Below the pieces are notes generated by a model that was not told the origin of the DNA, did not search any database, and saw only the letters and a list, made by a program, of their open reading frames with translations. A program made the translations under genes and the position numbers. Shown piece by piece: positions 1-5,202 of a DNA stretch of 8,036 nucleotides. Source of the stretch: Aphodomonas sp964553125 (GTDB lineage Bacteria > Bacillota > Clostridia > Christensenellales > Aristaeellaceae); contig CAZKJW010000106.1 of the NCBI GenBank assembly GCA_964553125.1, forward strand, positions 1 to 8,036, read 5' to 3'. Numbering within the stretch: the first letter of the stretch is position 1; each line of letters opens with the position of its first letter.

Positions 1-226
1 ACGGCGCTACCCCTGCCATCAAACGCTTGCAAAGCACTGACGCAGGCATTTCCGCCATGAACAGAGCATTCCCTTTATCCCTACCTAAAGAAGCAAGCCA
101 TCCCAAAGCACACGCCCTGACACGACGTCATAGCGCAGCATCCCTCTTCCCCGCTCATCCTCGCCCTGCGACCGCTCCCTTCTCTCGCAGTGTGCAGCGC
201 GTGCCGTCCCCAAAGGCGCTTGCGCC
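1..226. other. Intergenic sequence beyond the spo0A terminator
   Basis: I see no supportable gene here. Open frames on both strands are short, lack a well-placed ribosome binding site and have no recognisable protein character. One minus-strand frame starts at an ATG at position 58 (MAEMPASVLCKRLMAGVAP) and stays open to the left edge. With only about 19 codons and a poorly spaced GGGA upstream, this is no better than chance, but it could be the first codons of a gene lying to the left. Confidence 0.4.
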
Positions 227-276
227 AAAAAAAAGCCATGCCGCGCTCGCTGAAAGCGTCGAACGCCGGCATGGCT
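227..276 (-). terminator. Intrinsic terminator of spo0A
   Basis: Read on the minus strand, a perfect 10-bp stem AGCCATGCCG / CGGCATGGCT (267-276 with 234-243) encloses a 23-nt loop. The loop can itself form a small CGCT-TTC-AGCG hairpin. A run of seven T (227-233) follows immediately. It lies 44 nt beyond the spo0A stop codon, as expected for a monocistronic spo0A transcript. On the plus strand the stem is not followed by T residues, so it acts in one direction only. Confidence 0.9.
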
Positions 277-320
277 GATGTGCGTTTGCTGCCGCCGCAA
301 GCGGAGGCTTTTCATCTGCG

Positions 321-1103
321 TCAGCTGGCGGTGCGCGTGTCCATCTGCAGCTTGTCGGCGACAAGCGCGATGAACTCGCCGTTCGTCGGCTTGCTCTCCA
401 AAGAGCAGACGTTCGGCCCGAACACCTGATCGAGCACATCGATGCGCCCGCGTCCCCACGCGACCTCAATCGCATGGCGAATCGCGCGTTCCACCTTGCT
501 CGAAGAGGTCGCGAAGCGCCGCGCAATCGTCGGATACAGTTCCTTGGTGATGCGGTTGATCATGTCCGGCTTTTCGATAATCAGCCGCACGGCTTCGCGC
601 AGATACTGGTAGCCCTTGATGTGCGCCGGGATGCCCACCGTGAGGAACAGCGTGGCTGTGCGTTCTTCAAGCGTCCGTCCGCTGCGGACATTCGGCGTAG
701 GCGCGCCCTGCGCAGACGCCTCGCGCCGCTTGCTGGCAACCTCGGTCACCCGCTGATACAGCAGCTCGAAGTCGAACGGCTTGACCATATAATACCGCGC
801 GCCCAGCTCAATCGCACGGCTGATAAAATCGTCGCGGCACAGCGCCGTCAGCGCAATGACCTCCGGATTCTGCGCGGTCTCCATCTGCTGCATACGGGTC
901 AGCATTTCAAAACCGTCCATTTTCGGCATGATCATGTCCAACAGCATTACGTCGGGATTTGTATCCTCCAGCTGCACCAGCGCTTCCACGCCGTTTGCGG
1001 CCGCGCCGACCACTTCAATATCATCTTTTACGGAAAAATAATCCGCGATCATCCTGCGTAGCTCCGTGTTATCCTCCACTACCATCAGCTTGATCCGATT
1101 CAA
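321..1103 (-). CDS. spo0A: Sporulation master response regulator Spo0A
   Basis: Spo0A is the phosphorelay response regulator that commits the cell to sporulation. Once phosphorylated it dimerises and binds 0A boxes to activate or repress early sporulation genes. The 260-residue product is close to the usual length of about 265. An N-terminal receiver domain (about 3-122) shows the acidic pair E10/D11, phospho-acceptor D56 in LLDMIMP, T86 and K108 in VKPF. A variable linker (about 125-145) precedes the Spo0A-specific DNA-binding domain. That domain is recognised by GIPAHIKGYQYLREA (157-171), the helix-turn-helix around YPTIARRFATSSSKVERAIRHA (190-211) and KPTNGEFIALVADKL near the end. I chose TTG at 1103 because an AGAGGGG ribosome site sits 8 nt upstream and the product then begins MNRIKLMVVEDN, as in the family. 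An upstream in-frame ATG at 1175 would add 24 unrelated residues and would lie upstream of the promoter -10. spoIVB, the frequent upstream neighbour, is not present. Confidence 0.97.
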   Translation of the reverse strand: MNRIKLMVVEDNTELRRMIADYFSVKDDIEVVGAAANGVEALVQLEDTNPDVMLLDMIMPKMDGFEMLTRMQQMETAQNPEVIALTALCRDDFISRAIELGARYYMVKPFDFELLYQRVTEVASKRREASAQGAPTPNVRSGRTLEERTATLFLTVGIPAHIKGYQYLREAVRLIIEKPDMINRITKELYPTIARRFATSSSKVERAIRHAIEVAWGRGRIDVLDQVFGPNVCSLESKPTNGEFIALVADKLQMDTRTAS

Positions 1104-1111
1104 ATAAAGCA

Positions 1112-1118
1112 CCCCTCT
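1112..1118 (-). promoter_or_regulatory. Ribosome binding site fixing the TTG start of spo0A
   Basis: AGAGGGG on the minus strand is separated by 8 nt from the TTG at 1101-1103. No comparable site precedes the in-frame ATG at 1175. A TTG start on a master regulator may lower its translation rate. Confidence 0.75.
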
Positions 1119-1152
1119 GTTGGTTTTGTATGCGTTATTCACGCCCTCCGGC

Positions 1153-1161
1153 ATTATAGCA
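1153..1161 (-). promoter_or_regulatory. Extended -10 (sigma-A) promoter of spo0A
   Basis: The minus strand reads TGCTATAAT, a perfect TATAAT with an extended TGn element. No good -35 hexamer lies 17 bp upstream; the extended -10 would compensate. Transcription would start near 1146, giving a leader of about 43 nt before the TTG start. Confidence 0.7.
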
Positions 1162-1164
1162 CAA

Positions 1165-1193
1165 ATTCGCCGCAAATAAAAGTATTTTCTTGT
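1165..1193 (-). promoter_or_regulatory. Candidate sigma-H promoter of spo0A
   Basis: On the minus strand ACAAGAAAA (1185-1193) resembles the sigma-H -35 consensus RnAGGAWWW with one mismatch. GGCGAAT (1165-1171) fits the sigma-H -10 consensus RnnGAAT. The spacer is 13 bp, slightly longer than typical. In Bacillus subtilis spo0A has a vegetative and a sigma-H promoter; the arrangement here would be analogous. The motifs are short, so this is a suggestion only. Confidence 0.35.
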
Positions 1194-1224
1194 TAAATTT
1201 TGTATTTACGTCTTCTTGTAGTTT

Positions 1225-1234
1225 TTTGTCGATT
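1225..1234 (+). promoter_or_regulatory. Candidate 0A box upstream of spo0A
   Basis: TTTGTCGATT matches the Spo0A-binding consensus TTTGTCGAAA at 8 of 10 positions, including the whole TTTGTCGA core. It lies roughly 70-85 bp upstream of the predicted spo0A start sites within an AT-rich tract. This is a plausible place for autoregulation by phosphorylated Spo0A. Confidence 0.45.
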
Positions 1235-1557
1235 TATAGCCTACATTGTCTGAATCCGCAGGCAGATGTTTTTTCGCCCCTTAAAGGGGCTGATTGCAGC
1301 GTGCGCCGCCCGCATAGAAACCCGGAAGTTCTCTATTGCCCAAAACCTTTCGCCAACCGCCGGCAAAAAACGGCACTGTTCGACCCTGTGCTTCGACAAT
1401 TCCGCGCTGTGTCGCAAGGGAGACCATGCCCTCCGCGCCCGAAGCCGATTGAAAAACCAAAAAATCTGCTGAACAAAAAAACGCGTGAATCGGGTTCTAC
1501 CTGTTCCCACTCGCGATGCTTTTCCTGTTGCGTTGTTTTTATGAGCCGTGCTCATTC
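1235..1557. other. Gene-free stretch between spo0A control region and repeat array
   Basis: No gene is supportable. A minus-strand frame (1241-1648) stays open for 135 codons, but it starts inside the repeats, has no family signature and lacks a good ribosome site. The stretch holds a short inverted repeat, GCCCC-TTAAA-GGGGC, near 1278-1292. That repeat is not followed by T residues on either strand, so it is not an intrinsic terminator. The candidate 0A box at 1391-1400 also lies here. Confidence 0.4.
1391..1400 (-). promoter_or_regulatory. Candidate distal 0A box
   Basis: On the minus strand ATTGTCGAAG contains the complete TTGTCGAA core of the 0A box. It is about 290 bp upstream of the spo0A start codon. 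A perfect 8-base core is uncommon by chance in a region this size, but the distance makes direct control of spo0A less certain. It could also serve a plus-strand transcript through the repeat array. Confidence 0.35.
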
Positions 1558-1600
1558 TGAAAAAATCGAAAGCTCCCTCCGTGGCTTCCGGCTCAGGACG

Positions 1601-1906
1601 TATGAACCAATTTCCTCTCAAAATGCAAACGGTGTGAACCATTGGCAATCACGGCCTGTTCATCAGCCCGTTCTCAGCCCCGCATCGTCTTCTTCGCGCA
1701 GTACCATCCGGTTCCTTTGCCGCTGTTTCATGTTCATGTGAATTTCTGCCCCTGCCTCAATGATCGTTCCAGCACATTCCCGCCGGTCTGTACGCTGCAC
1801 AGATTCTCTCCGGTCTCGCCCTGATTGTTCTTCCTGCGGCTTCGCCCATGGCAGCGTTCCTTCCACAAAAAACCGAACACGCCTCCGCGACTTCCGGATT
1901 GCAACG
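1601..1906. repeat. Repeat unit 1 (306 bp)
   Basis: This is the first full copy of the array. It carries the paired TGAACCA motifs at 1603 and 1635, although the second is followed by ATTGGC where later units have ATTAGC. It contains the conserved 86-bp core (1704-1789). The plus-strand frame open in other units is interrupted here by a TGA at about 1822-1824. Confidence 0.9.
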
Positions 1907-2214
1907 TATGAACCAACTTCCATTCAAAACGCAAAAGGTGTGAACCATTAGCAGTCACAGTCTGTTCATCAGCCCGCTCTCAGCCCCGCGTCGTCTTCTT
2001 CGCGCAGTGCCATCCGGTTCCTTTGCCGCTGTTTCATGTTCATGTGAATTTCTGCCCCTGCCTCAATGATCGTTCCAGCACATTCCCGCCGGTCTATGTG
2101 CTGCACAGATTCTCTCCCTTCTTGCCCTTAGTGTTCTTCCTGCGGCTTTACCCATGGCAGCGTTCCTTCTTCAAAAAAACGGAAGCCCCCTTCCGTGGCT
2201 TCCTGCTTAGAACG
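1907..2214. repeat. Repeat unit 2 (308 bp)
   Basis: This copy shares an 86-bp identical core (2010-2095) with unit 1, which points to a recent duplication or gene conversion. It carries TGAACCA motifs at 1909 and 1941. Near its right end GGAAGCC (2181-2187) and GGCTTCC (2197-2203) form a 7-bp inverted repeat with a 9-nt loop. The same inverted repeat recurs in unit 4. Confidence 0.9.
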
Positions 2215-2516
2215 TATGAACCAACTTCCTCTCAAAACGCCAAAGGTGTGAACCATTAGCAGTCACGGTGTGTTCATCCGCCCGCTCTCATCCCTGCATC
2301 GTCTTCTTTGCGCAGTACCATCCGGTTCCTTTGCCTCTGTTTCATGCGGATTACCGCCCCTGCCGCGATGAACGTTCCAGCACATTCCCACCGGTCTGTA
2401 CGCTGCACAAATTCCCTCCCGTTCTTGCCCTGATTGTTCTGTCTGCGTCTTCACCCATGGCAGCGTTCCTTCTTCAAAACCCCGAAAGCCCCCTCCGAGA
2501 CTTCCGGCTTGAAACG
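2215..2516. repeat. Repeat unit 3 (302 bp, divergent core)
   Basis: This is the shortest and most divergent copy. The segment that is nearly invariant elsewhere is replaced by a different sequence around 2344-2372 with a net loss of about 6 bp. The paired TGAACCA motifs (2217 and 2249) are kept. A plus-strand frame of 97 codons (2268-2561) is open through the unit and ends at the TAG just after the next TGTGAACCAT. Confidence 0.88.
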
Positions 2517-2825
2517 TATGAACCAACTTTCTCTCAAACCGCAAAAGGTGTGAACCATTAGCAGTCACAGTCTGTTCATCAACCCGTTCTCATCCCTGCA
2601 TCAGCTTCTTCACGCAGTGCCATCCGGTTCCTTTGCCGCTGTTTCATGTTCATGTGAATTTCTGCCCCTGCCTCAATGATCGTTCCAGCTCATTCCCGCC
2701 GGTCTGCACGCTGCGCAGATTCTCTCCCGTTCTCTCCCTGATTGTTCTTTCTGCGGCTTCACTCCGAACGGCGTTCCTTCTGCAAAACCCCGGAAGCCCC
2801 CTTCCGTGGCTTCCTGCTTGAAACG
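2517..2825. repeat. Repeat unit 4 (309 bp)
   Basis: This is the last full copy, with TGAACCA motifs at 2519 and 2551, the 70-bp shared core (2620-2689) and the GGAAGCC/GGCTTCC inverted repeat (2792-2798 with 2808-2814). Similarity stops about 20 bp after its right end. Confidence 0.9.
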
Positions 2826-2911
2826 TATGAACAAACCTCCATTCATGTTCACCCGCCCTCCCCGCCTCACCACAAAACAGCTGCTCCGGCACTGACAACC
2901 CGCGCGTCCCC

Positions 2912-2932
2912 AAAGCGGCAAGGCCGCTTTTT
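2912..2932 (+). terminator. Right-facing intrinsic terminator after the repeat array
   Basis: AAAGCGGC and GCCGCTTT form a perfect 8-bp stem with a 3-nt AAG loop. The distal arm runs into a tract of five T residues (2928-2932). On the minus strand the stem is followed by TTTGGGG, a much poorer tract, so it mainly stops plus-strand transcription. No plus-strand gene ends here; the only sequence it could terminate is the repeat array or something further left. Confidence 0.7.
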
Positions 2933-2992
2933 CAACACCCCACTCCCTCTCCGTCAAACGCGCAAGCTATCCGCTCCCTCGTTTCTCCGCGC

Positions 2993-3040
2993 AAAAAAGC
3001 CCGGCAGCTTCACGCAAGCCTTGCTTGCAAGCTACCGGGC
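2993..3040 (-). terminator. Strong intrinsic terminator of the propeller-glpK-methyltransferase operon
   Basis: On the minus strand a 12-bp outer stem GCCCGGTAGCTT / AAGCTGCCGGGC (one G-U pair in RNA) stacks on an inner GCAAGC-AAG-GCTTGC hairpin, with a 3-nt bulge between them. Six T residues (2993-2998) follow. It lies about 40 nt beyond the methyltransferase stop. The G-U pair would be a C-A mismatch in plus-strand RNA, and no T tract follows on that side, so it faces left only. Confidence 0.92.
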
Positions 3041-3081
3041 AAAAACATGCTTCCTCTTTGACCGCCGGCGGCGTACGCCGC

Positions 3082-3699
3082 TCAGTCTGCAATTTCGATC
3101 ACGCCCGCGCACGTTGAAATCTGTTCAAAGCGTAGGCGCGCAAAGGATTCTCTCAGCTCGTCGGCGACAAAATAAATCTCGTCCTCATCCCACTCTGCGC
3201 CGGCCGCTGCACGGCATTCCTCCAGCGCGGCGCGCGTTTCAAACGCCACGTCGCCGATCAGAATCTTCCCGCCCGGCTTCAGGCAACCGCACAGCGTGTG
3301 CAACAGCGAAACCTTCTGCGCGTCCGTCAGGTGGTGCAGCGAATAGGTTGCGATGATGAAATCATAGCGCATACGCGCCAGCTGCGGCACAAGCCCCTCG
3401 GAAAAATCGCCGCGAAACAGCCGCGCCTTCGGCATTTTTTCCGCCGCAATCCGAAGCATTTCTTTTGAAAAATCCTGCCCCCAGATTTCGCAGCCACGCT
3501 GATAAAGTCGCGTTGTCAGCGTACCCGTGCCGAAGCCGATATCCAGCACGTCCGGCTTTTCGCGCTGCGTCACCTCTTGAAAAATCCGCCCAAGCACCGC
3601 TTTATAGCCCGCAAACGGATATGTGTTCGCCTCGTCTGACAGCCCGACGGACTTGTCGTAGCCGTCGGCCCACAGGTCAAAGCCCTGATTACTCAGCAT
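3082..3699 (-). CDS. Class I SAM-dependent methyltransferase, YrrT-like
   Basis: A 205-residue soluble enzyme predicted to move a methyl group from S-adenosylmethionine to an unidentified small molecule. The Rossmann-type motif I is VLDIGFGTGT (51-60). An acidic residue follows beta-2 (D76 in IWGQDFS), then GDFS (97-100), YDFIIATYSLHHLTD (112-126) and LKPGGKILIGD (140-150). The N-terminus FDLWADGYDKSV and the length resemble the YrrT family of Bacillus, whose substrate is not established; this assignment is from memory of the family pattern. The ATG at 3699 lies 3 nt after the glpK stop, with GGAG about 13 nt upstream inside glpK, so translation is probably coupled to glpK. It is the last gene of the operon and is followed by the terminator at 2993-3040. 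I am confident of the fold but not of the substrate. Confidence 0.88.
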   Translation of the reverse strand: MLSNQGFDLWADGYDKSVGLSDEANTYPFAGYKAVLGRIFQEVTQREKPDVLDIGFGTGTLTTRLYQRGCEIWGQDFSKEMLRIAAEKMPKARLFRGDFSEGLVPQLARMRYDFIIATYSLHHLTDAQKVSLLHTLCGCLKPGGKILIGDVAFETRAALEECRAAAGAEWDEDEIYFVADELRESFARLRFEQISTCAGVIEIAD

Positions 3700-3702
3700 C
3701 GC

Positions 3703-5202
3703 TCATCGTTCACTCCATCCCTTTGCGCGCTCCACGGCGCGTTTCCAGCCGCCGCGCTGCGCCGCGCGCGCTCCGTCGTCCATCGCGGGCGCAAACTCAC
3801 GCTCGCGCTTCCAGCCGGCGGCAATGTCCTCCTGCGTCAGCAGGCCGACAGCGAGACCGGCCATCATCGCCGCGCCCAGCGCGGTCGTTTCGATGACGGC
3901 AGGGCGCTCCACGTTCACGCCGAGCATGTCCGCCTGGAACTGCATGAGGAAATTGTTGGCGCATGCGCCGCCGTCCACGCGCAGCCCGCGCGGCCGGAAG
4001 CCGCAGTCCTGCGCCATTGCGTCTACCAGATCGGCGCTCTGCTGGGCAATCGATTCCAGCGCGGCGCGCACAATATGCGCGCGTCCCGTTCCGCGCGTCA
4101 GCCCGACGATGGTTCCGCGCGCGTACATATCCCAGTGCGGCGCGCCCAGCCCGGTGAAGGCCGGCACGACGTACACGCCGCCGTTATCGGGAATCGACAG
4201 CGCCACAGTCTCCGTCTCGCTCGCCTTTTCAACCAGCTTCATTTCGTCGCGCAGCCACTGCACAACCGCGCCGCCCACAAACACGCTGCCCTCCAACGCG
4301 TACTGCGTCTTGCCGCCGATGCGCCACGCGATGGTCGAGACAAGCCCGTTCTCGCTTTTTACGGGCTGATCGCCCGTATTCATCAGCAGGAAGCAGCCCG
4401 TGCCGTATGTGTTTTTCATCATGCCCGGCGCAAAGCACGCCTGTCCGAACAGCGACGACTGCTGGTCGCCGCACATTGCGGCCACAGGAATCCGCACGCC
4501 CAGAATGTCCTCGCGCAGCATCCCCATCACGCGTGCGTTGTCCACAACCTCCGGCAGCACCTCGCGCGGAATATCCAGCGCGCCAAGAAGCGTTTCGTCC
4601 CACTTAAGCGTGCGGATATTCAGCAGCATCGTGCGGGACGCGTTCGCCGCATCGGTCACATGCGGATGCCCTTCCAGCAGGTTCCATGCGAGGAAACTGT
4701 CAATCGTGCCGAAGCAAAGCTCCCCGCGCTTGGCGCGCTCGCGCACGCCCGGCAGGTCGAGCAGCCACTTCAGCTTCGTCCCCGCAAAATACGCATCGGG
4801 GATCAGCCCCGTCGTTTCTCGGATGTGCGCTTCCAGCCCGTCGGCGACGAGCTTTTCCACAATCGGCGCAGTGCGCCTGCATTGCCAGACAATCGCGTTA
4901 TAGACCGGCTCGCCCGTTTCCCTGTCCCATACGACGGCCGTTTCGCGCTGGTTCGTGATGCCGATCGCCGCAATTTCTTCCGGATCGACGCCAGCCTTCT
5001 TCACTGCCAGCCGAAGCGACTCCGTAACCGTATTAAGGATGTCCTTCGGGTTGTGCTCCACCCAGCCCGGCTGCGGGTAAATCTGCGGAAACTCAATGGA
5101 GTGCTGCGACAGCAGCACTCCATCCAGTCCGAACAATACCGCGCGCGAGCTGGTCGTTCCCTGATCCAGCGCCACAAGGTATTTCTTCTGTTTCATTCTC
5201 AT
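3703..5202 (-). CDS. glpK: Glycerol kinase GlpK
   Basis: Cytoplasmic FGGY-family kinase that converts glycerol and ATP to sn-glycerol 3-phosphate, the entry step for glycerol catabolism and a source of lipid precursor. The 499-residue length matches the family (about 500). It shows the phosphate-binding ALDQGTTSSR (11-20), NQRET (84-88, with substrate residues R86 and E87), AIVWQCRRT (103-111), Y138 in DAYFAGTK, and the GDQQ loop with catalytic D246. NTYGTGCFL (264-272), PAFTGLGAPHW (347-357) and LRVDGGACANNFLMQ (407-421) follow. Residues 228-240 (GMLREDILGVRIP) replace the region that carries the HPr-phosphorylated histidine in enterococcal GlpK, and there is no histidine there. The G and R of the enterobacterial fructose-1,6-bisphosphate loop appear kept. 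The ATG at 5202 overlaps the upstream stop as ATGA. An in-frame ATG at 5196, better spaced from GAGGTG, would give 497 residues and a more typical start. No glpF or glpD is nearby. Confidence 0.96.
   Translation of the reverse strand: MRMKQKKYLVALDQGTTSSRAVLFGLDGVLLSQHSIEFPQIYPQPGWVEHNPKDILNTVTESLRLAVKKAGVDPEEIAAIGITNQRETAVVWDRETGEPVYNAIVWQCRRTAPIVEKLVADGLEAHIRETTGLIPDAYFAGTKLKWLLDLPGVRERAKRGELCFGTIDSFLAWNLLEGHPHVTDAANASRTMLLNIRTLKWDETLLGALDIPREVLPEVVDNARVMGMLREDILGVRIPVAAMCGDQQSSLFGQACFAPGMMKNTYGTGCFLLMNTGDQPVKSENGLVSTIAWRIGGKTQYALEGSVFVGGAVVQWLRDEMKLVEKASETETVALSIPDNGGVYVVPAFTGLGAPHWDMYARGTIVGLTRGTGRAHIVRAALESIAQQSADLVDAMAQDCGFRPRGLRVDGGACANNFLMQFQADMLGVNVERPAVIETTALGAAMMAGLAVGLLTQEDIAAGWKREREFAPAMDDGARAAQRGGWKRAVERAKGWSER

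Larger units (their letters stand above)
1558..2845. repeat. Tandem array of four ~306-bp direct repeats with partial flanking copies
   Basis: Aligning on the recurring TATGAACCAA motif gives unit starts at 1601, 1907, 2215, 2517 and 2826, hence periods of 306, 308, 302 and 309 bp. A partial unit (about 1558-1600) precedes the array, and the first ~20 bp of a further unit (2826-2845) close it. The first 103 bp of all units align without indels. A stretch of 86 bp is identical between the first two units (1704-1789 and 2010-2095), and its first 70 bp recur at 2620-2689. Unit lengths that are not multiples of three and frame breaks in several units argue against a repeated protein domain. The plus strand is pyrimidine-rich, unlike the neighbouring genes. 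The function is unknown; a dispersed intergenic repeat family, a repeat RNA or a decayed element are all possible. Confidence 0.93.

Noticed and set aside
474..1061. A plus-strand open frame of 195 codons opposite spo0A
   Set aside because: It lies within and antisense to the unmistakable spo0A coding region, and the product has no family features.
1278..1292. GCCCC-TTAAA-GGGGC inverted repeat as a terminator
   Set aside because: The T tract lies before the hairpin on the plus strand, and an A tract follows it on the minus strand, so it cannot act as an intrinsic terminator in either direction.
1241..1648. A minus-strand open frame of 135 codons upstream of spo0A, starting in the first repeat copy
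   Set aside because: It spans the repeat boundary without any change in character, has no good ribosome site, and its frame is not preserved in the other repeat units.
1558..2845. CRISPR array
   Set aside because: The repeats are about 306 bp and contiguous, without short repeats separated by unique spacers, and no cas genes are present.
1663..2957. Minus-strand open frames of 60-101 codons in each repeat unit (for example 2263-2568)
   Set aside because: The reading frame shifts between units, the starts lack ribosome sites, and differences do not favour third codon positions. They are better explained as chance frames in a repeated non-coding sequence.
2742..3356. A plus-strand open frame of 204 codons crossing the end of the repeats and the terminators
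   Set aside because: It runs through two intrinsic terminators and into the antisense of the methyltransferase; the product is Arg/Pro/Ser-rich and featureless.
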